A DNA stretch of 64,000 nucleotides from assembly GCA_003576695.1 (NCBI GenBank), contig QOZQ01000002.1, positions 186,001 through 250,000 of the forward strand. The letters run 5' to 3'. A program made the translations under genes and the position numbers. The stretch is from Taklimakanibacter lacteus (GTDB lineage Bacteria > Pseudomonadota > Alphaproteobacteria > Rhizobiales > Aestuariivirgaceae). The notes beneath the pieces were generated by a model that was given only the letters and a program-made list of their open reading frames with translations, ran no database searches and was not told where the DNA came from. The first letter of the stretch is position 1; every line of letters begins with the position of its first letter. Below, one piece after another: positions 54,960-63,327 of this stretch.

Positions 54960-55858
54960 AAGGAGAGACCGGGATGCAGTGCCTTGGCGAGTTCGCGCGC
55001 CGCCGCCGGCGTGCGTGGCCCGAAGCCCAGGAGATAGGAGCCGTCCATCTGGATGAGCTTCTTCGTCCGGGCGGCCGGGGTTCGCGAGAACGGTTCCTGG
55101 GCGAAGAGCGCATCGGCGCCGATATCACCATCGCGCCGCATCATGACGATGGCTTCCGGCGCCGCGGCGATGATGGCTTCGGCACTGGCCTGCTTGTAGC
55201 CCTCGAAGCCTTCGACCGCATTGGTGCCGCCCGCCAGCGTGATGATTTCATGGGCGGAGGATTTGGCGCCGCCGGCGATGATGCGCCCGCCGGTGAGGCT
55301 CAGCACGAACAGAGCGCGTGGCCGGCCGGCGCCGGTGAGGGCCGTTTCGAGCGCCGTGAGCTCGGCCTGGACCGTCCTATTGAGCGCATCGCCCTTCGCT
55401 TTGACATCGAGGATGTCGGCGATGAGGGCGACCTTGCCGGCAATGGCCTCGGCGCCTGGCCGATAGTCGACAAGCGCCAGCGGAATTCCACTTTTCTTGA
55501 GAGCGGCGATCACTTCCGGCGGCCCAGAGCCCGCGCTGGCAATGATGAGATCGGGCGAGGCCGAAAGCACGCCCTCGGTGGAGAGCGCCCGCATATAGCC
55601 GACCTTCGGCAGCTGGAAGGCCTCTCTCGGGAACATGCTGGTCGTGTCGGCGGCGACGACGCGCCGGCCTTCGCCGAGCGCGAAGATGATCTCGGTGACA
55701 TCGCCGCCGATCGACAATATGCGATCGAGCTTGCCGAGCGCCACGTCATCGCCGGCCACGTCCTTGACGGTGCGGGCAAGAAGCGAAGCGGGAGTGGCCG
55801 CCGCGAGGATGGCCACGGCGCCGGCCGTCAGCAGGCGACGGCGGGAGATGATCTGCAT
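54956..55858 (-). CDS. hmuT: Heme ABC transporter substrate-binding protein
   Basis: A 300-residue periplasmic heme-binding protein. The signal has a twin-arginine-like start (SRRRLLTAGAVAIL). Family hallmarks are RILSIGGDVTEIIFALGEG, VGYMRALSTEGVLSASPDLIIAS and the C-terminal LGFGPRTPAAARELA. ATG 55858 is seven bases past the hemP stop; the open frame further upstream lies across hemP. Confidence 0.93.
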   Translation of the reverse strand: MQIISRRRLLTAGAVAILAAATPASLLARTVKDVAGDDVALGKLDRILSIGGDVTEIIFALGEGRRVVAADTTSMFPREAFQLPKVGYMRALSTEGVLSASPDLIIASAGSGPPEVIAALKKSGIPLALVDYRPGAEAIAGKVALIADILDVKAKGDALNRTVQAELTALETALTGAGRPRALFVLSLTGGRIIAGGAKSSAHEIITLAGGTNAVEGFEGYKQASAEAIIAAAPEAIVMMRRDGDIGADALFAQEPFSRTPAARTKKLIQMDGSYLLGFGPRTPAAARELAKALHPGLSL

Positions 55859-55865
55859 GGCAGCG

Positions 55866-56066
55866 CTATTTGTTGAGCAGGAGCCCGCCGGAGCGGGTGA
55901 TCCGGAGGCGGTACATTTCGCCCTGATGCTCGATACGGATCTCGGTCTTGTCGCGGAACAGGTCGCGCGAGGAATAAGTAGCTTCTCCGCCGCTCGCGGT
56001 CTCGCCTTCATAGGGAGCCGGAGTCTTCTGCGGGGCGAGTTCGTTGTTCGGGGCTTGATTTATCAT
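55866..56066 (-). CDS. hemP: Hemin uptake protein HemP/HmuP
   Basis: A 66-residue protein with the HemP signature SSRDLF, EIRIEHQGEMYRLRITRSGGLLLNK, cited by IRIEHQGEMYRLR. In rhizobia HmuP is a co-activator of heme-uptake genes. First gene of hemP-hmuTUV. Confidence 0.9.
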   Translation of the reverse strand: MINQAPNNELAPQKTPAPYEGETASGGEATYSSRDLFRDKTEIRIEHQGEMYRLRITRSGGLLLNK

Positions 56067-56371
56067 TTGGCACCACTCCGCATGGAATTTGCGGAACGTG
56101 GCGATCAGCTAGTTCCGAGGTCGTTTTCAGAATAGTTGACTAATTAAGTCGGATATTGCTAATCGTCAAGCATCATGTGGGGTTAGGCGCTTCTCTGGAG
56201 GATGGAAAAGCGCTAAGCCCTGTCCTGCGCCAGCACGCGAGCAAGCCCGTCCCCTTTTCCTTGAGACGGCGAGCCAGCCAGCCAGAGCGAAAGTTGAGAG
56301 GGAAAAGCGTGCCGGATCGTGAAGATCAGGGCGCCTTTCCGGGTTGGTGAACGGAAAAGTCTTAAGGAAAC
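56067..56371. promoter_or_regulatory. Divergent heme/iron promoter region
   Basis: 305 bases between hemP and the heme oxygenase gene with no convincing gene. GACT-AATTA-AGTC (56138-56150) is a perfect inverted repeat in a local AT-rich patch and the best candidate for an iron-responsive operator (Irr, RirA or Fur family); it does not clearly match the ICE consensus I recall. Three tandem CCAG steps occur near 56272 and GCGCTT/AAGCGC arms near 56187. Nothing else stands out. Confidence 0.45.
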
Positions 56372-56722
56372 ATGCCCATGACATTCATTGCCATGAACCG
56401 CTTCAAGGTGCCCAAGGACGCAGGCGCCGAATTCGAGCAAGTCTGGCTCAAGCGCGACAGCTATCTTGACGAGATGCCGGGTTTCGTCGAGTTCCACCTG
56501 CTGCGCGGGCCCGAGCAGGAAGATCACATCCTCTATTCATCGCACACCGTGTGGCGCAGCAAGGCCGACTTCGAGGCCTGGACCAAATCGGAGGGCTTCC
56601 GCAAGGCGCATGCCCGCGCCGGCGACAGCACCGGCAAGAAGCTGTTTCTCGGCCATCCGCAATTCGAAGGCTTCGAGGCGGTGCAGACCTTGACGGCGAC
56701 GCCGCGCGGAGAAGCGGCATGA
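56372..56722 (+). CDS. ABM-domain heme-degrading monooxygenase (HmuQ/HmuD-like)
   Basis: A 116-residue antibiotic-biosynthesis-monooxygenase-fold protein related to IsdG and the rhizobial HmuQ/HmuD heme oxygenases. Typical are FIAMNRFKV, MPGFVEFHLLRGPEQEDHIL and SHTVWRSKADFEAWTKSEGF, with His in FRKAHA as the likely heme ligand. ATG 56378 has AAGGA nine bases upstream and may be the true start in place of 56372. It would release iron from imported heme. Confidence 0.86.
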   Translation: MPMTFIAMNRFKVPKDAGAEFEQVWLKRDSYLDEMPGFVEFHLLRGPEQEDHILYSSHTVWRSKADFEAWTKSEGFRKAHARAGDSTGKKLFLGHPQFEGFEAVQTLTATPRGEAA

Positions 56723-57228
56723 ATGTCGCCGTCAAGGAGAAGGCGCCTTCGGTCAGGGAGGCGCTTGCCCTGAAGCCGGACGGCGTACTCGAAATGATCG
56801 CCGCGCAATGCGGCGTTCCGCTCGCCCGCGTCTTCGAGGAATTGCCGCAAGGCGCGGCCGTGAAAGTCGAGGGCGCCCGGTTTGCGGAACTGTGGCAGGA
56901 GCTCACGCAGTGGGGCGATGTGCTGTTCATCGTGCATACGCGCGACATCGTGCTCGAATGCAAGGGACCACTGCCTCAGGGTTCGAGCGCGCAAGGCTAT
57001 TTCAACATCCATGGCGACAGTCCGATCGGCGGCCATATCAAGGCCGATCGCTGTGCGGCGATCTATTTCATCGACCGCCTTTTCCACGGAAGGCGTTCCT
57101 GCTCGCTGCAATTCATGAATGGCGAAGGCGAGGCGATGTTCAAGGTTTTCGTGCGCCGCGACGACAAGCGTGAGCTCATTGCCGGCCAGCTGGCGCAGTT
57201 CGAGGCGCTCAGGGCGAAGATGGCCTGA
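56719..57228 (+). CDS. hutX: Cytosolic heme-utilisation carrier, HutX/ChuX family
   Basis: A 169-residue protein of the HutX/ChuX fold. FAELWQELTQWGDVLFIVHT, FNIHGDSPIGGHIKADRC and AIYFIDRLFHGRRSCSLQF are the family blocks (cited GDVLFIVHT, GGHIKADRC). It carries heme in the cytoplasm, here presumably to the ABM monooxygenase whose stop it overlaps (ATGA). It is followed by a hairpin at 57234. Confidence 0.87.
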   Translation: MNVAVKEKAPSVREALALKPDGVLEMIAAQCGVPLARVFEELPQGAAVKVEGARFAELWQELTQWGDVLFIVHTRDIVLECKGPLPQGSSAQGYFNIHGDSPIGGHIKADRCAAIYFIDRLFHGRRSCSLQFMNGEGEAMFKVFVRRDDKRELIAGQLAQFEALRAKMA

Positions 57229-57259
57229 AAAAAATTACCCCGGCCTCGGCCGGGGTAAT
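57228..57259 (-). terminator. Intrinsic terminator
   Basis: ATTACCCCGGCC and GGCCGGGGTAAT form a perfect 12-base-pair stem. On the minus strand it is followed by seven T (the A run at 57228-57234), a standard rho-independent terminator for the operon ending with the gene at 57317. The same stem may also stop plus-strand transcription after hutX. Confidence 0.85.
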
Positions 57260-57316
57260 GTTCTCCATCCTGATATTTCCCAATCCTGCAATCCGGTCCA
57301 CGATTGCAAGTGAAAT

Positions 57317-58303
57317 TCAGGCGACCTTGCCGCCGAGCTCCTCCTCGATATGGATGCGGATGATCTCATCGAAGCTCTGCTCCGCCTTGAAGCCGAGCGC
57401 CGTGGCGCGTCTCGCGTCGAAATTCTGCGGCCAGCCGGAAACGATGCGGATGATGGTTGGATCGGGCTCGCGCCTGATGCGGCGCACCGCCTTTTCGCCC
57501 GCCACCCGGCGCAGCGCCTCGATCTGCTCGGCCACCGTGGCCGAGAGGCCGGGCAAGGTGAGATTGCGCCGCGCCCCCAGCACCGAGAGATCCATCGTCA
57601 TCGCATGGACGAGGAAGCCGACGGCCGCCCGCGGTGACGCATGCCAGTGGCGCACCGTGTCCTCGACCGGCAGCACCGCTTCCTGGCCCGCCAATGGCTC
57701 GCGCAGGATGTTGGAGAAGAAGCCCGAGGCCGCCTTGTTGGGCTTTCCCGGCCTGATGCAGATGGTCGGCAGGCGGATGCCGATGCCGTCGAAGAAGCCG
57801 CGACGCGAATAGTCCGACAGCAGCAGCTCGCCGATCGCCTTCTGCGTGCCATAGGAGGTGAGCGGCGTGGTGAAGAACTCATCGCCGATCTTGTCGGGGA
57901 AGGGCGCGCCGAAGACGGCGATCGATGAGGTGAAGACGAGGCGCGGCACATAGGGCGATTTGAGGCCTTCCTGGCGCACCGCCTCGAACAGAGCGCGCGT
58001 CGCGTCGAGATTGATGCGGTAGCCGCGGTCGAAATCGGCCTCGGCTTCCCCCGACACGATGGCGGCGAGATGCACGATCATGTCGGGCCGGCCGGCAATG
58101 AGCGCCTGGGCCACGCCGGCTTCGGCGAGATCGGCGGCGCGGGTCATGACCTTGCCGGCGAAGCCCTTAGGTCTCTCCGGCTCGAAGACATCGACGAGGC
58201 TCAGCTGTTCGATGGTTTTATTGCCGATGCGGCCGTCCTGAACCAGCCGGTTGGTAAGCTTGCGGCCGACCATTCCGGCGGCGCCAATAATAAGAATATG
58301 CAT
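57317..58303 (-). CDS. denD: D-erythronate dehydrogenase-like NAD-dependent epimerase/dehydratase
   Basis: A 328-residue extended SDR. The nucleotide site is GAAGMVG (7-13) and the catalytic pair is Tyr151/Lys155 (SYGTQK), with Ser in FTSSIAVFG. RLPTICIRPGKPNKAASGF is characteristic of DenD and relatives. DenD oxidises D-erythronate at C2; the usual partners OtnK and OtnC are not next to it, so the substrate could be a different sugar acid imported by the ribose-type transporter in the same operon. Confidence 0.8.
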   Translation of the reverse strand: MHILIIGAAGMVGRKLTNRLVQDGRIGNKTIEQLSLVDVFEPERPKGFAGKVMTRAADLAEAGVAQALIAGRPDMIVHLAAIVSGEAEADFDRGYRINLDATRALFEAVRQEGLKSPYVPRLVFTSSIAVFGAPFPDKIGDEFFTTPLTSYGTQKAIGELLLSDYSRRGFFDGIGIRLPTICIRPGKPNKAASGFFSNILREPLAGQEAVLPVEDTVRHWHASPRAAVGFLVHAMTMDLSVLGARRNLTLPGLSATVAEQIEALRRVAGEKAVRRIRREPDPTIIRIVSGWPQNFDARRATALGFKAEQSFDEIIRIHIEEELGGKVA

Positions 58304-58378
58304 GTGGTGGTCTCTTGGGGTGGGAGAGGAAAGTCCGGGAACGCAATCTAGAACATCGGACCCGAAACTGCGAAGCGA

Positions 58379-59161
58379 TTAATAAGTCGCGGTGAAGCCG
58401 CCATCGACGACGAGCACGGTGCCGGTGACATAGAGGCTGTCGTCGCTGGCGAGGAAGAGGATGGGCCCGGCGATGTCTTCCGGCTTGCCGGCACGCCGCA
58501 AGGGCATGCGGCCATATTTGAAGTAGATGTCCTGGAACCAGTCGGTCTTGTGCTCATGCGGCGTGTCCAGCTTCTGCTCGGCCATGCGCGTATCGATATA
58601 GCCGGGCGCCACCGCATTGGCCCGGATGCCGAAAGGCCCGAAATCCACCGCCATGCAGCGGGTGAGGTTGATGACCCCGCCCTTGGCCGTCGCATAGGCC
58701 ATGGCATGGGGCTGGCCCCTGATGCCCTGCACCGAGGCGATATTGACGATGCTGCCGGACGGGCTCTGCTTGAGATGAGGCAGTGCTGCCTTGCTGACAT
58801 TGAGCACGCTGTCGAGATTGACGGCGAGCACATGGCGCCAGCGCTCGCTATCCAGCTCCTCGACCGGCGTGTCGTCCGAGATTGCGGCATTGTTGACGAC
58901 GATGTCGATGCGGCCCCAGTCGCGCGCCGCCTTCGCCACCATCGCCTCGATGCTGGCAATTTTGGCGACATCGCAGGGGGTTGCGGCGACGATGAAGCCT
59001 TCGCGGGTGAGCGATGCGGCGGCTTCGGACAACACCGTCTCGTCGATGTCGGAGAGAAGGACCCTGGCCCCTTCCTGCACCAGCCGGCGGGCCGCCGTGA
59101 AGCCGATGCCGCGGGCCGCTCCGGTAACGAGCGCAACGCGCTCGCTCAAACGTTTGGGCAT
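58379..59161 (-). CDS. Short-chain dehydrogenase/reductase
   Basis: A 260-residue classical SDR. The Rossmann motif is TGAARGIG (13-20), NNAAIS replaces the common NNAG, the catalytic Ser is in NIASVQG and YxxxK is YATAK. The C-terminal VLVVDGGFTATY is standard. It lies between the second SDR (across the repeat at 59186) and denD. Confidence 0.88.
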   Translation of the reverse strand: MPKRLSERVALVTGAARGIGFTAARRLVQEGARVLLSDIDETVLSEAAASLTREGFIVAATPCDVAKIASIEAMVAKAARDWGRIDIVVNNAAISDDTPVEELDSERWRHVLAVNLDSVLNVSKAALPHLKQSPSGSIVNIASVQGIRGQPHAMAYATAKGGVINLTRCMAVDFGPFGIRANAVAPGYIDTRMAEQKLDTPHEHKTDWFQDIYFKYGRMPLRRAGKPEDIAGPILFLASDDSLYVTGTVLVVDGGFTATY

Positions 59162-59185
59162 TCAGTGCCTCCATTCCATTTCTTG

Positions 59186-59346
59186 TCCCTCCCCCTCGCG
59201 GGGAGGGTCCGCCCGACCTTGCTCCGCCGAAGCGAAGCCTCGGCTTCGCGAAGGCGAGAGGGCGGGGGTGGGGGTCGGGTGGTCTTTCCTGCACCACCCC
59301 CATCCGGCTCGCTTCGCTCGCCACCTTCCCCGCAAGGGGGGAAGGA
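59186..59346. repeat. Palindromic intergenic repeat, family C
   Basis: A dyad element with end hairpins CCCTCCCCCTCGCGGGGAGGG and CCTTCCCCGCAAGGGGGGAAGG (cited by CTCGCGGGGAGGG and CCCGCAAGGGGG). Internal GCGAAGCC/GGCTTCGC and GGGGGTGGGGG/CCACCCCCATC arms pair with each other. Single copy in this window, of a type common between genes in alphaproteobacteria. It separates the two SDR genes of the operon. Confidence 0.8.
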
Positions 59347-59354
59347 TGAGTGTG

Positions 59355-60125
59355 TCACTCCGGCCTGATACGGAAGTCCTTGCCCTCCGGCAAGGTCTGC
59401 CCGCCATCGACGATGATCGTCGTGCCGGTGATATAGGCGGCCTCGTCGCTGGCGAGGAACAGTACGGCATTGGCGATATCGGCGGGCGTGCCGAGGCGGC
59501 CGAGCGGGATGGTCTCCTCCATGCTGGTGATGAAGGCCTGCGAGCGTTGCTCGACAATGGCCTCGGTGAGGATATTGCCGGGCTCGACGCCATTGACGGT
59601 GATGCCGTAGCCGGCAAATTCGAGGGCCGCCGCCTTGATGAAGCCGTTGATGCCGGCCTTGCTCGCCGAATAATGGCCATGGCCAGGGCTGGTCACGCGC
59701 GGGCCCGTGATCGATGAGGTGAAGACCATCCGTCCATATTTTTTCTCGCGCATGACGGCAAGGGCGGCGCGCGCCGCGAGGAAGGTGCCCTTGAGATTGA
59801 CCGCCATCACGCTGTCCCACTCCTCAGACGTGATGTTCTCGATCAGCGTCCACGGATAGATGCCGGCATTCTGCACCAATATGTCGAGCCCGCCGAGACG
59901 GTCGACGGTGAGCGCCACCGCCTGGTCGACATCCGGCTTGTGCGCGATATTCGTCTCGACGAAGAGTGCGCCGAGACGCTCCGCCGTTGCCGCACCCGCC
60001 ACCGGCTCGCTGTCGGCGAGGACGACCTTGGCGCCCTCGGCGATGAAACGCTCGACCACGCCGGCGCCGATGCCGCGCGCAGCACCTATGACCAGCGCAT
60101 TGCGGCCCCCGAGGCGCCCGCTCAT
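59355..60125 (-). CDS. Short-chain dehydrogenase/reductase
   Basis: A 256-residue classical SDR with VIGAARGIG (12-20), QNAGIY at the NAG position, Ser in FTSSITG and YxxxK in HYSASKAG. ATG 60125 overlaps the permease stop (ATGA); the longer upstream frame lies inside the permease gene. Probably oxidises the sugar imported by the adjacent transporter. Confidence 0.9.
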   Translation of the reverse strand: MSGRLGGRNALVIGAARGIGAGVVERFIAEGAKVVLADSEPVAGAATAERLGALFVETNIAHKPDVDQAVALTVDRLGGLDILVQNAGIYPWTLIENITSEEWDSVMAVNLKGTFLAARAALAVMREKKYGRMVFTSSITGPRVTSPGHGHYSASKAGINGFIKAAALEFAGYGITVNGVEPGNILTEAIVEQRSQAFITSMEETIPLGRLGTPADIANAVLFLASDEAAYITGTTIIVDGGQTLPEGKDFRIRPE

Positions 60126-61123
60126 GCGAGCTTCTGCCGGATCTGCAGCTTCACCGTATCGAGGAGGACGGCGGCCAGCACCATGCCGCCCAGGATCATC
60201 TGCGTGTAATGCACCGGCAGCGCCATGACATTCATCGCCGTCTGGATGGAGGAGAGCAGCAGCACGCCGGCATAGACGCCGGGCAACTGGCCGATGCCGC
60301 CCTTGAGGCTGACGCCGCCGATCACCACCGCGGCGAAGGCGCGGAACAGCATGCCGATGCCGAGATTGGCGGTGGCGCCCGAGGTGCGGATGGCGAGCAG
60401 CCAGCCGGCGAGGCCGGCAATGGCGCCGGCGAGGATGAAGGCAATGAGGACCAGACGGTCGACCTTGATGCCGGCCCGGAAGGCGGCGACCGGATTGCCG
60501 CCGATCATGGTGACATGCCGGCCGAAGGGCGTCCTGGCCATGATGAAGGTGAAGATGGCGAAGCAGAGTACCGCGATCCAGGCGATGAGCGGAATGCCGG
60601 CGAGTGTCTGGATGCCGATGAAGCGCAAGGCCGGCGCCAGGTCCTGCGCCGAGCGGCCGCCCGAGATCGCATCGACCATGCCGCGCACATAGATATAGGA
60701 GGCAAGTGTCACGATGAAGGCATTCATCCTGAGGCGCACCACCAGCCAGCCATTGATGCCGCCGATGACCGAGCCGGCCAGCAGCGCGATGATGAGCGAG
60801 ACGGGGAGCACCAGCCATTCCGGCGTCAGCGTGATGCCCATGCCGATGCCGCGCGCGCAGAACAATATGCCGGTGATCATCGCGGTAAGGCCGGCGACGG
60901 ATTCGACCGACAGGTCCATATGGCCGGCAATGACGACGATGGCGAGGCCGATGGCCATGACGCCGACAAAGGTCGACTGCTCGATGATGTTCACGAAGAT
61001 CCCGGTCTGGAAGAAATTGGGGATCGTCGCCGAGAAGATCACCAGCACGATGGCCAGGATGAACCAGACGAGATTGTCGAGCACGAATTCGACAAGCGCC
61101 CGCTGCCGGGGTGAGATCATCAT
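60122..61123 (-). CDS. Ribose-type ABC transporter permease (RbsC-like)
   Basis: A 333-residue CUT2 permease. The family blocks are GHMDLSVESVAGLTAMI, RMNAFIVTLASYIYVRG, FGRHVTMIGGNPVAAFRAGI and GGVSLKGGIGQLPGVYAGVL (cited in part). It works with the binding protein at 61318 and the ATPase at 62545. Confidence 0.92.
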   Translation of the reverse strand: MMISPRQRALVEFVLDNLVWFILAIVLVIFSATIPNFFQTGIFVNIIEQSTFVGVMAIGLAIVVIAGHMDLSVESVAGLTAMITGILFCARGIGMGITLTPEWLVLPVSLIIALLAGSVIGGINGWLVVRLRMNAFIVTLASYIYVRGMVDAISGGRSAQDLAPALRFIGIQTLAGIPLIAWIAVLCFAIFTFIMARTPFGRHVTMIGGNPVAAFRAGIKVDRLVLIAFILAGAIAGLAGWLLAIRTSGATANLGIGMLFRAFAAVVIGGVSLKGGIGQLPGVYAGVLLLSSIQTAMNVMALPVHYTQMILGGMVLAAVLLDTVKLQIRQKLA

Positions 61124-61151
61124 TTAGCTCCGAGAAACGGTCCCCTCAGGA

Positions 61152-61291
61152 ATTCCCCCTCTCCCGTCCGGAGGATGGGAGAGGGTGCCCGAAGGGCGGG
61201 TGAGGGCTCTTTGCAGACTGCGTTGCGTCGCGAAAGAGCCCTCATCCGGCCTGTCGGCCACCTTCTCCCATGCTGCGCACGGGAGAAGGGG
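61152..61291. repeat. Long dyad repeat, family A copy 3
   Basis: Same layout as the copies at 44 and 5364: CCCCTCTCCCG ... GAGGGCTCT ... AGAGCCCTC ... GGAGAAGGGG. It is slightly shorter in the centre. It lies between the binding-protein stop and the permease start. Confidence 0.85.
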
Positions 61292-61317
61292 AGTTGTTGT
61301 TGCGGACTCGCTTACGT

Positions 61318-62361
61318 CTATTCGACCGGCTTCACCGGATCGGTCGGGGCCTTCATATTGCCCCAGAAGCGCGGCTCATCGATATTGTCCTTGGTGATCG
61401 CCGCACCCGGGATCTTGAGATTGGGACCCCAGCTCTCGATGGTGAGCGTCGAATCGAGGCCAAGCACGCTATACGTGCCCGGCTTCATTTCCTGCTTGTT
61501 CACCACCTTGTCGGCGAACATCGCGATCGCCGCGGCCTGCGCATAGAGCGGCTGCTCGACCTCGACATTCTCCCAGCCCTTGCGGATGAGATCGAGGCCG
61601 ACCGGCGCGCCATTGGACGAGACGAGCATGACATCGCCCGGCTTCTTGCCTTTGGCCTCGAGCGAAGCGACGGCCGCGACGGCCAGATGCGCGGCATGGA
61701 CGAATATAAGGTCGATGTCGGGATTGGCGACGAGCTGGTCGGCGACGATCGTGCCGGCATTCGACGCTTCCCACTGCATCGCGGGCAGCGAGATGATCTC
61801 GACGCCCGAGAATTCCTTCATCTTCTCCTCGAAGCCCTTCTGGATGTCGAGCGTATAGGGATCGGCCGGGTCACCCAGAACCTGCAGGATCTTGCCTTTC
61901 ACATCGCCCTTCTTCTCTTTCAGGAGGCGCTGGATCTCGCCCGCCGCGACATAGCCGATCTCGACCGTGCCGGCGACCGAGGTGAAGTCTGACGGCGAGG
62001 AGGTGATCTGGCGGTCGAAGATCATCACCGGGATGCCGGCGGCGCGCGCTTTCTCCATCGAGGGGACGAGCGCGTTGAAGTCGACGGCGGCGAGGATGAT
62101 CGCCTTGGGCTTGAGGTTGATGACGTCGTTCATCTGGCTCTGCTGGATGTCGGTCTTGTTGTCGGCATTGAGGGTCACGGCCTCATAGCCGACATCCGCG
62201 AGGAATTTCTCGATGGCCTTGACCGATTCGGTCTGGAACTCGTCCAGGAGCGTCGGGACCATGTAGTAGATCTTGCCCTTCGATTCCGCGAAGGCAGGTG
62301 ACGTGAACGCGATGGCAGCGATCGCCAATGCGCCCAATAAGGCACTCAACAGTCGTTTCAT
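61318..62361 (-). CDS. Ribose-type ABC transporter substrate-binding protein (RbsB-like)
   Basis: A 347-residue Peripla_BP_4 sugar-binding protein. The signal peptide is [25 protein letters not shown], then [15 protein letters not shown]. Ligand-binding landmarks include [11 protein letters not shown] and [16 protein letters not shown]. Its ATG has GGAGGAAG just upstream. Part of the CUT2 importer, with the ATPase gene before it and the permease after. Confidence 0.92.
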   Translation of the reverse strand: MKRLLSALLGALAIAAIAFTSPAFAESKGKIYYMVPTLLDEFQTESVKAIEKFLADVGYEAVTLNADNKTDIQQSQMNDVINLKPKAIILAAVDFNALVPSMEKARAAGIPVMIFDRQITSSPSDFTSVAGTVEIGYVAAGEIQRLLKEKKGDVKGKILQVLGDPADPYTLDIQKGFEEKMKEFSGVEIISLPAMQWEASNAGTIVADQLVANPDIDLIFVHAAHLAVAAVASLEAKGKKPGDVMLVSSNGAPVGLDLIRKGWENVEVEQPLYAQAAAIAMFADKVVNKQEMKPGTYSVLGLDSTLTIESWGPNLKIPGAAITKDNIDEPRFWGNMKAPTDPVKPVE

Positions 62362-62430
62362 GGGACTTCCTCCTTGGTTTTCTTACTCACATTCTGGGTT
62401 GATGCGGCAGCGGCATCTGACAACATCAAC

Positions 62431-62533
62431 CGTCACCCCGGCGAAAGCCGGGGCCCAATAAATTCATTTCCGCGCGATCAGCGCTGCCCGCGCGGCGCTT
62501 ACCCAATGGGTCCCGGCTTTCGCCGGGATGACG
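62431..62533. repeat. CGTCATCCCGG dyad repeat, family B copy 5
   Basis: Ends CGTCACCCCGGCGAAAGCCG and CGGCTTTCGCCGGGATGACG with the central CCAATGGGTCCC also seen in copy 1. It fills the 183-base gap between the ATPase stop and the binding-protein start. Confidence 0.88.
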
Positions 62534-62544
62534 GAATGGTGCGT

Positions 62545-63327
62545 TCATGCTTGCGCCCTGGCCTCACCGGCGCGGCCGATCGTGGCCTCTCCGGTGATCA
62601 TGCGGATGACTTCATCGGGTGTCGTCTGGTCGCGCGCCACATCGCCCGCCACCTTGCCCTGGCGGATGACCACCATGCGGTCGGCGACCTGGAAGGCCTG
62701 CGCCATGATATGGGTGATGATGACGACGCCGATGCCCTGCCGGGCGACACGCTTGATCATGTCGAGGCCGCGCCGCGTCTGCTCGACGCCGAGTGCCGCG
62801 AAAGGCTCGTCGAGCAGCACCAGCTTGCCGCCCCAATGGACGAAGCGGTTGAGCTCGATCGCCTGGCGCTGGCCGCCGGAAAGATGCTCGACATTGGTCC
62901 TGAGCGAGGGAATGCGCGTGCCGGCATTGGCGAGCGCCTTCTCGACCGCCGCGTACATGGCGCCCTCCTGCAGCACCGGCACGCCGAAATAGCGCTTCAC
63001 GATCTCGCGGCCCATGAAGAAATTGGCGACGACATCGACATTGGTGCACAGCGACAGGTCCTGATAGACCGTCTCGATGCCGGCAGCCTTGGCCTCGGCG
63101 GGGGAATTGAATTTCTTCTCCTCGCCGTCGAACAGCATGCGCCCCGACGTCGCCTCGAGCCCGCCCGAGATGATCTTGACCAGTGTCGATTTGCCGGCGC
63201 CATTGTCGCCGAGCAGCGCCACCACTTCGCCGCGCGCGATATCGAAGCTCACGCCACGCAGCGCTTCGATGGCGCCGAAATTGCGGGTGATGTTCTCGAG
63301 CCTGAGGAGGGGGGCTTGCTCGGTCAC
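62545..63327 (-). CDS. Ribose-type ABC transporter ATP-binding protein, single domain
   Basis: A 260-residue ATPase like one half of RbsA. Walker A is GDNGAGKS (40-47), the signature LSGGQRQAIELNR and Walker B KLVLLDEPFAAL. Typical RbsA proteins carry two such domains in about 500 residues; this single-domain form should act as a homodimer, as in FrcA-type rhizobial importers. Its start overlaps the ROK gene's stop by four bases. Confidence 0.9.
   Translation of the reverse strand: MTEQAPLLRLENITRNFGAIEALRGVSFDIARGEVVALLGDNGAGKSTLVKIISGGLEATSGRMLFDGEEKKFNSPAEAKAAGIETVYQDLSLCTNVDVVANFFMGREIVKRYFGVPVLQEGAMYAAVEKALANAGTRIPSLRTNVEHLSGGQRQAIELNRFVHWGGKLVLLDEPFAALGVEQTRRGLDMIKRVARQGIGVVIITHIMAQAFQVADRMVVIRQGKVAGDVARDQTTPDEVIRMITGEATIGRAGEARAQA

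Noticed and set aside
54956-56011. Longer hmuT start reading back across hemP
   Set aside because: The extra codons overlap the well-conserved hemP gene; ATG 55858 gives a normal signal peptide.
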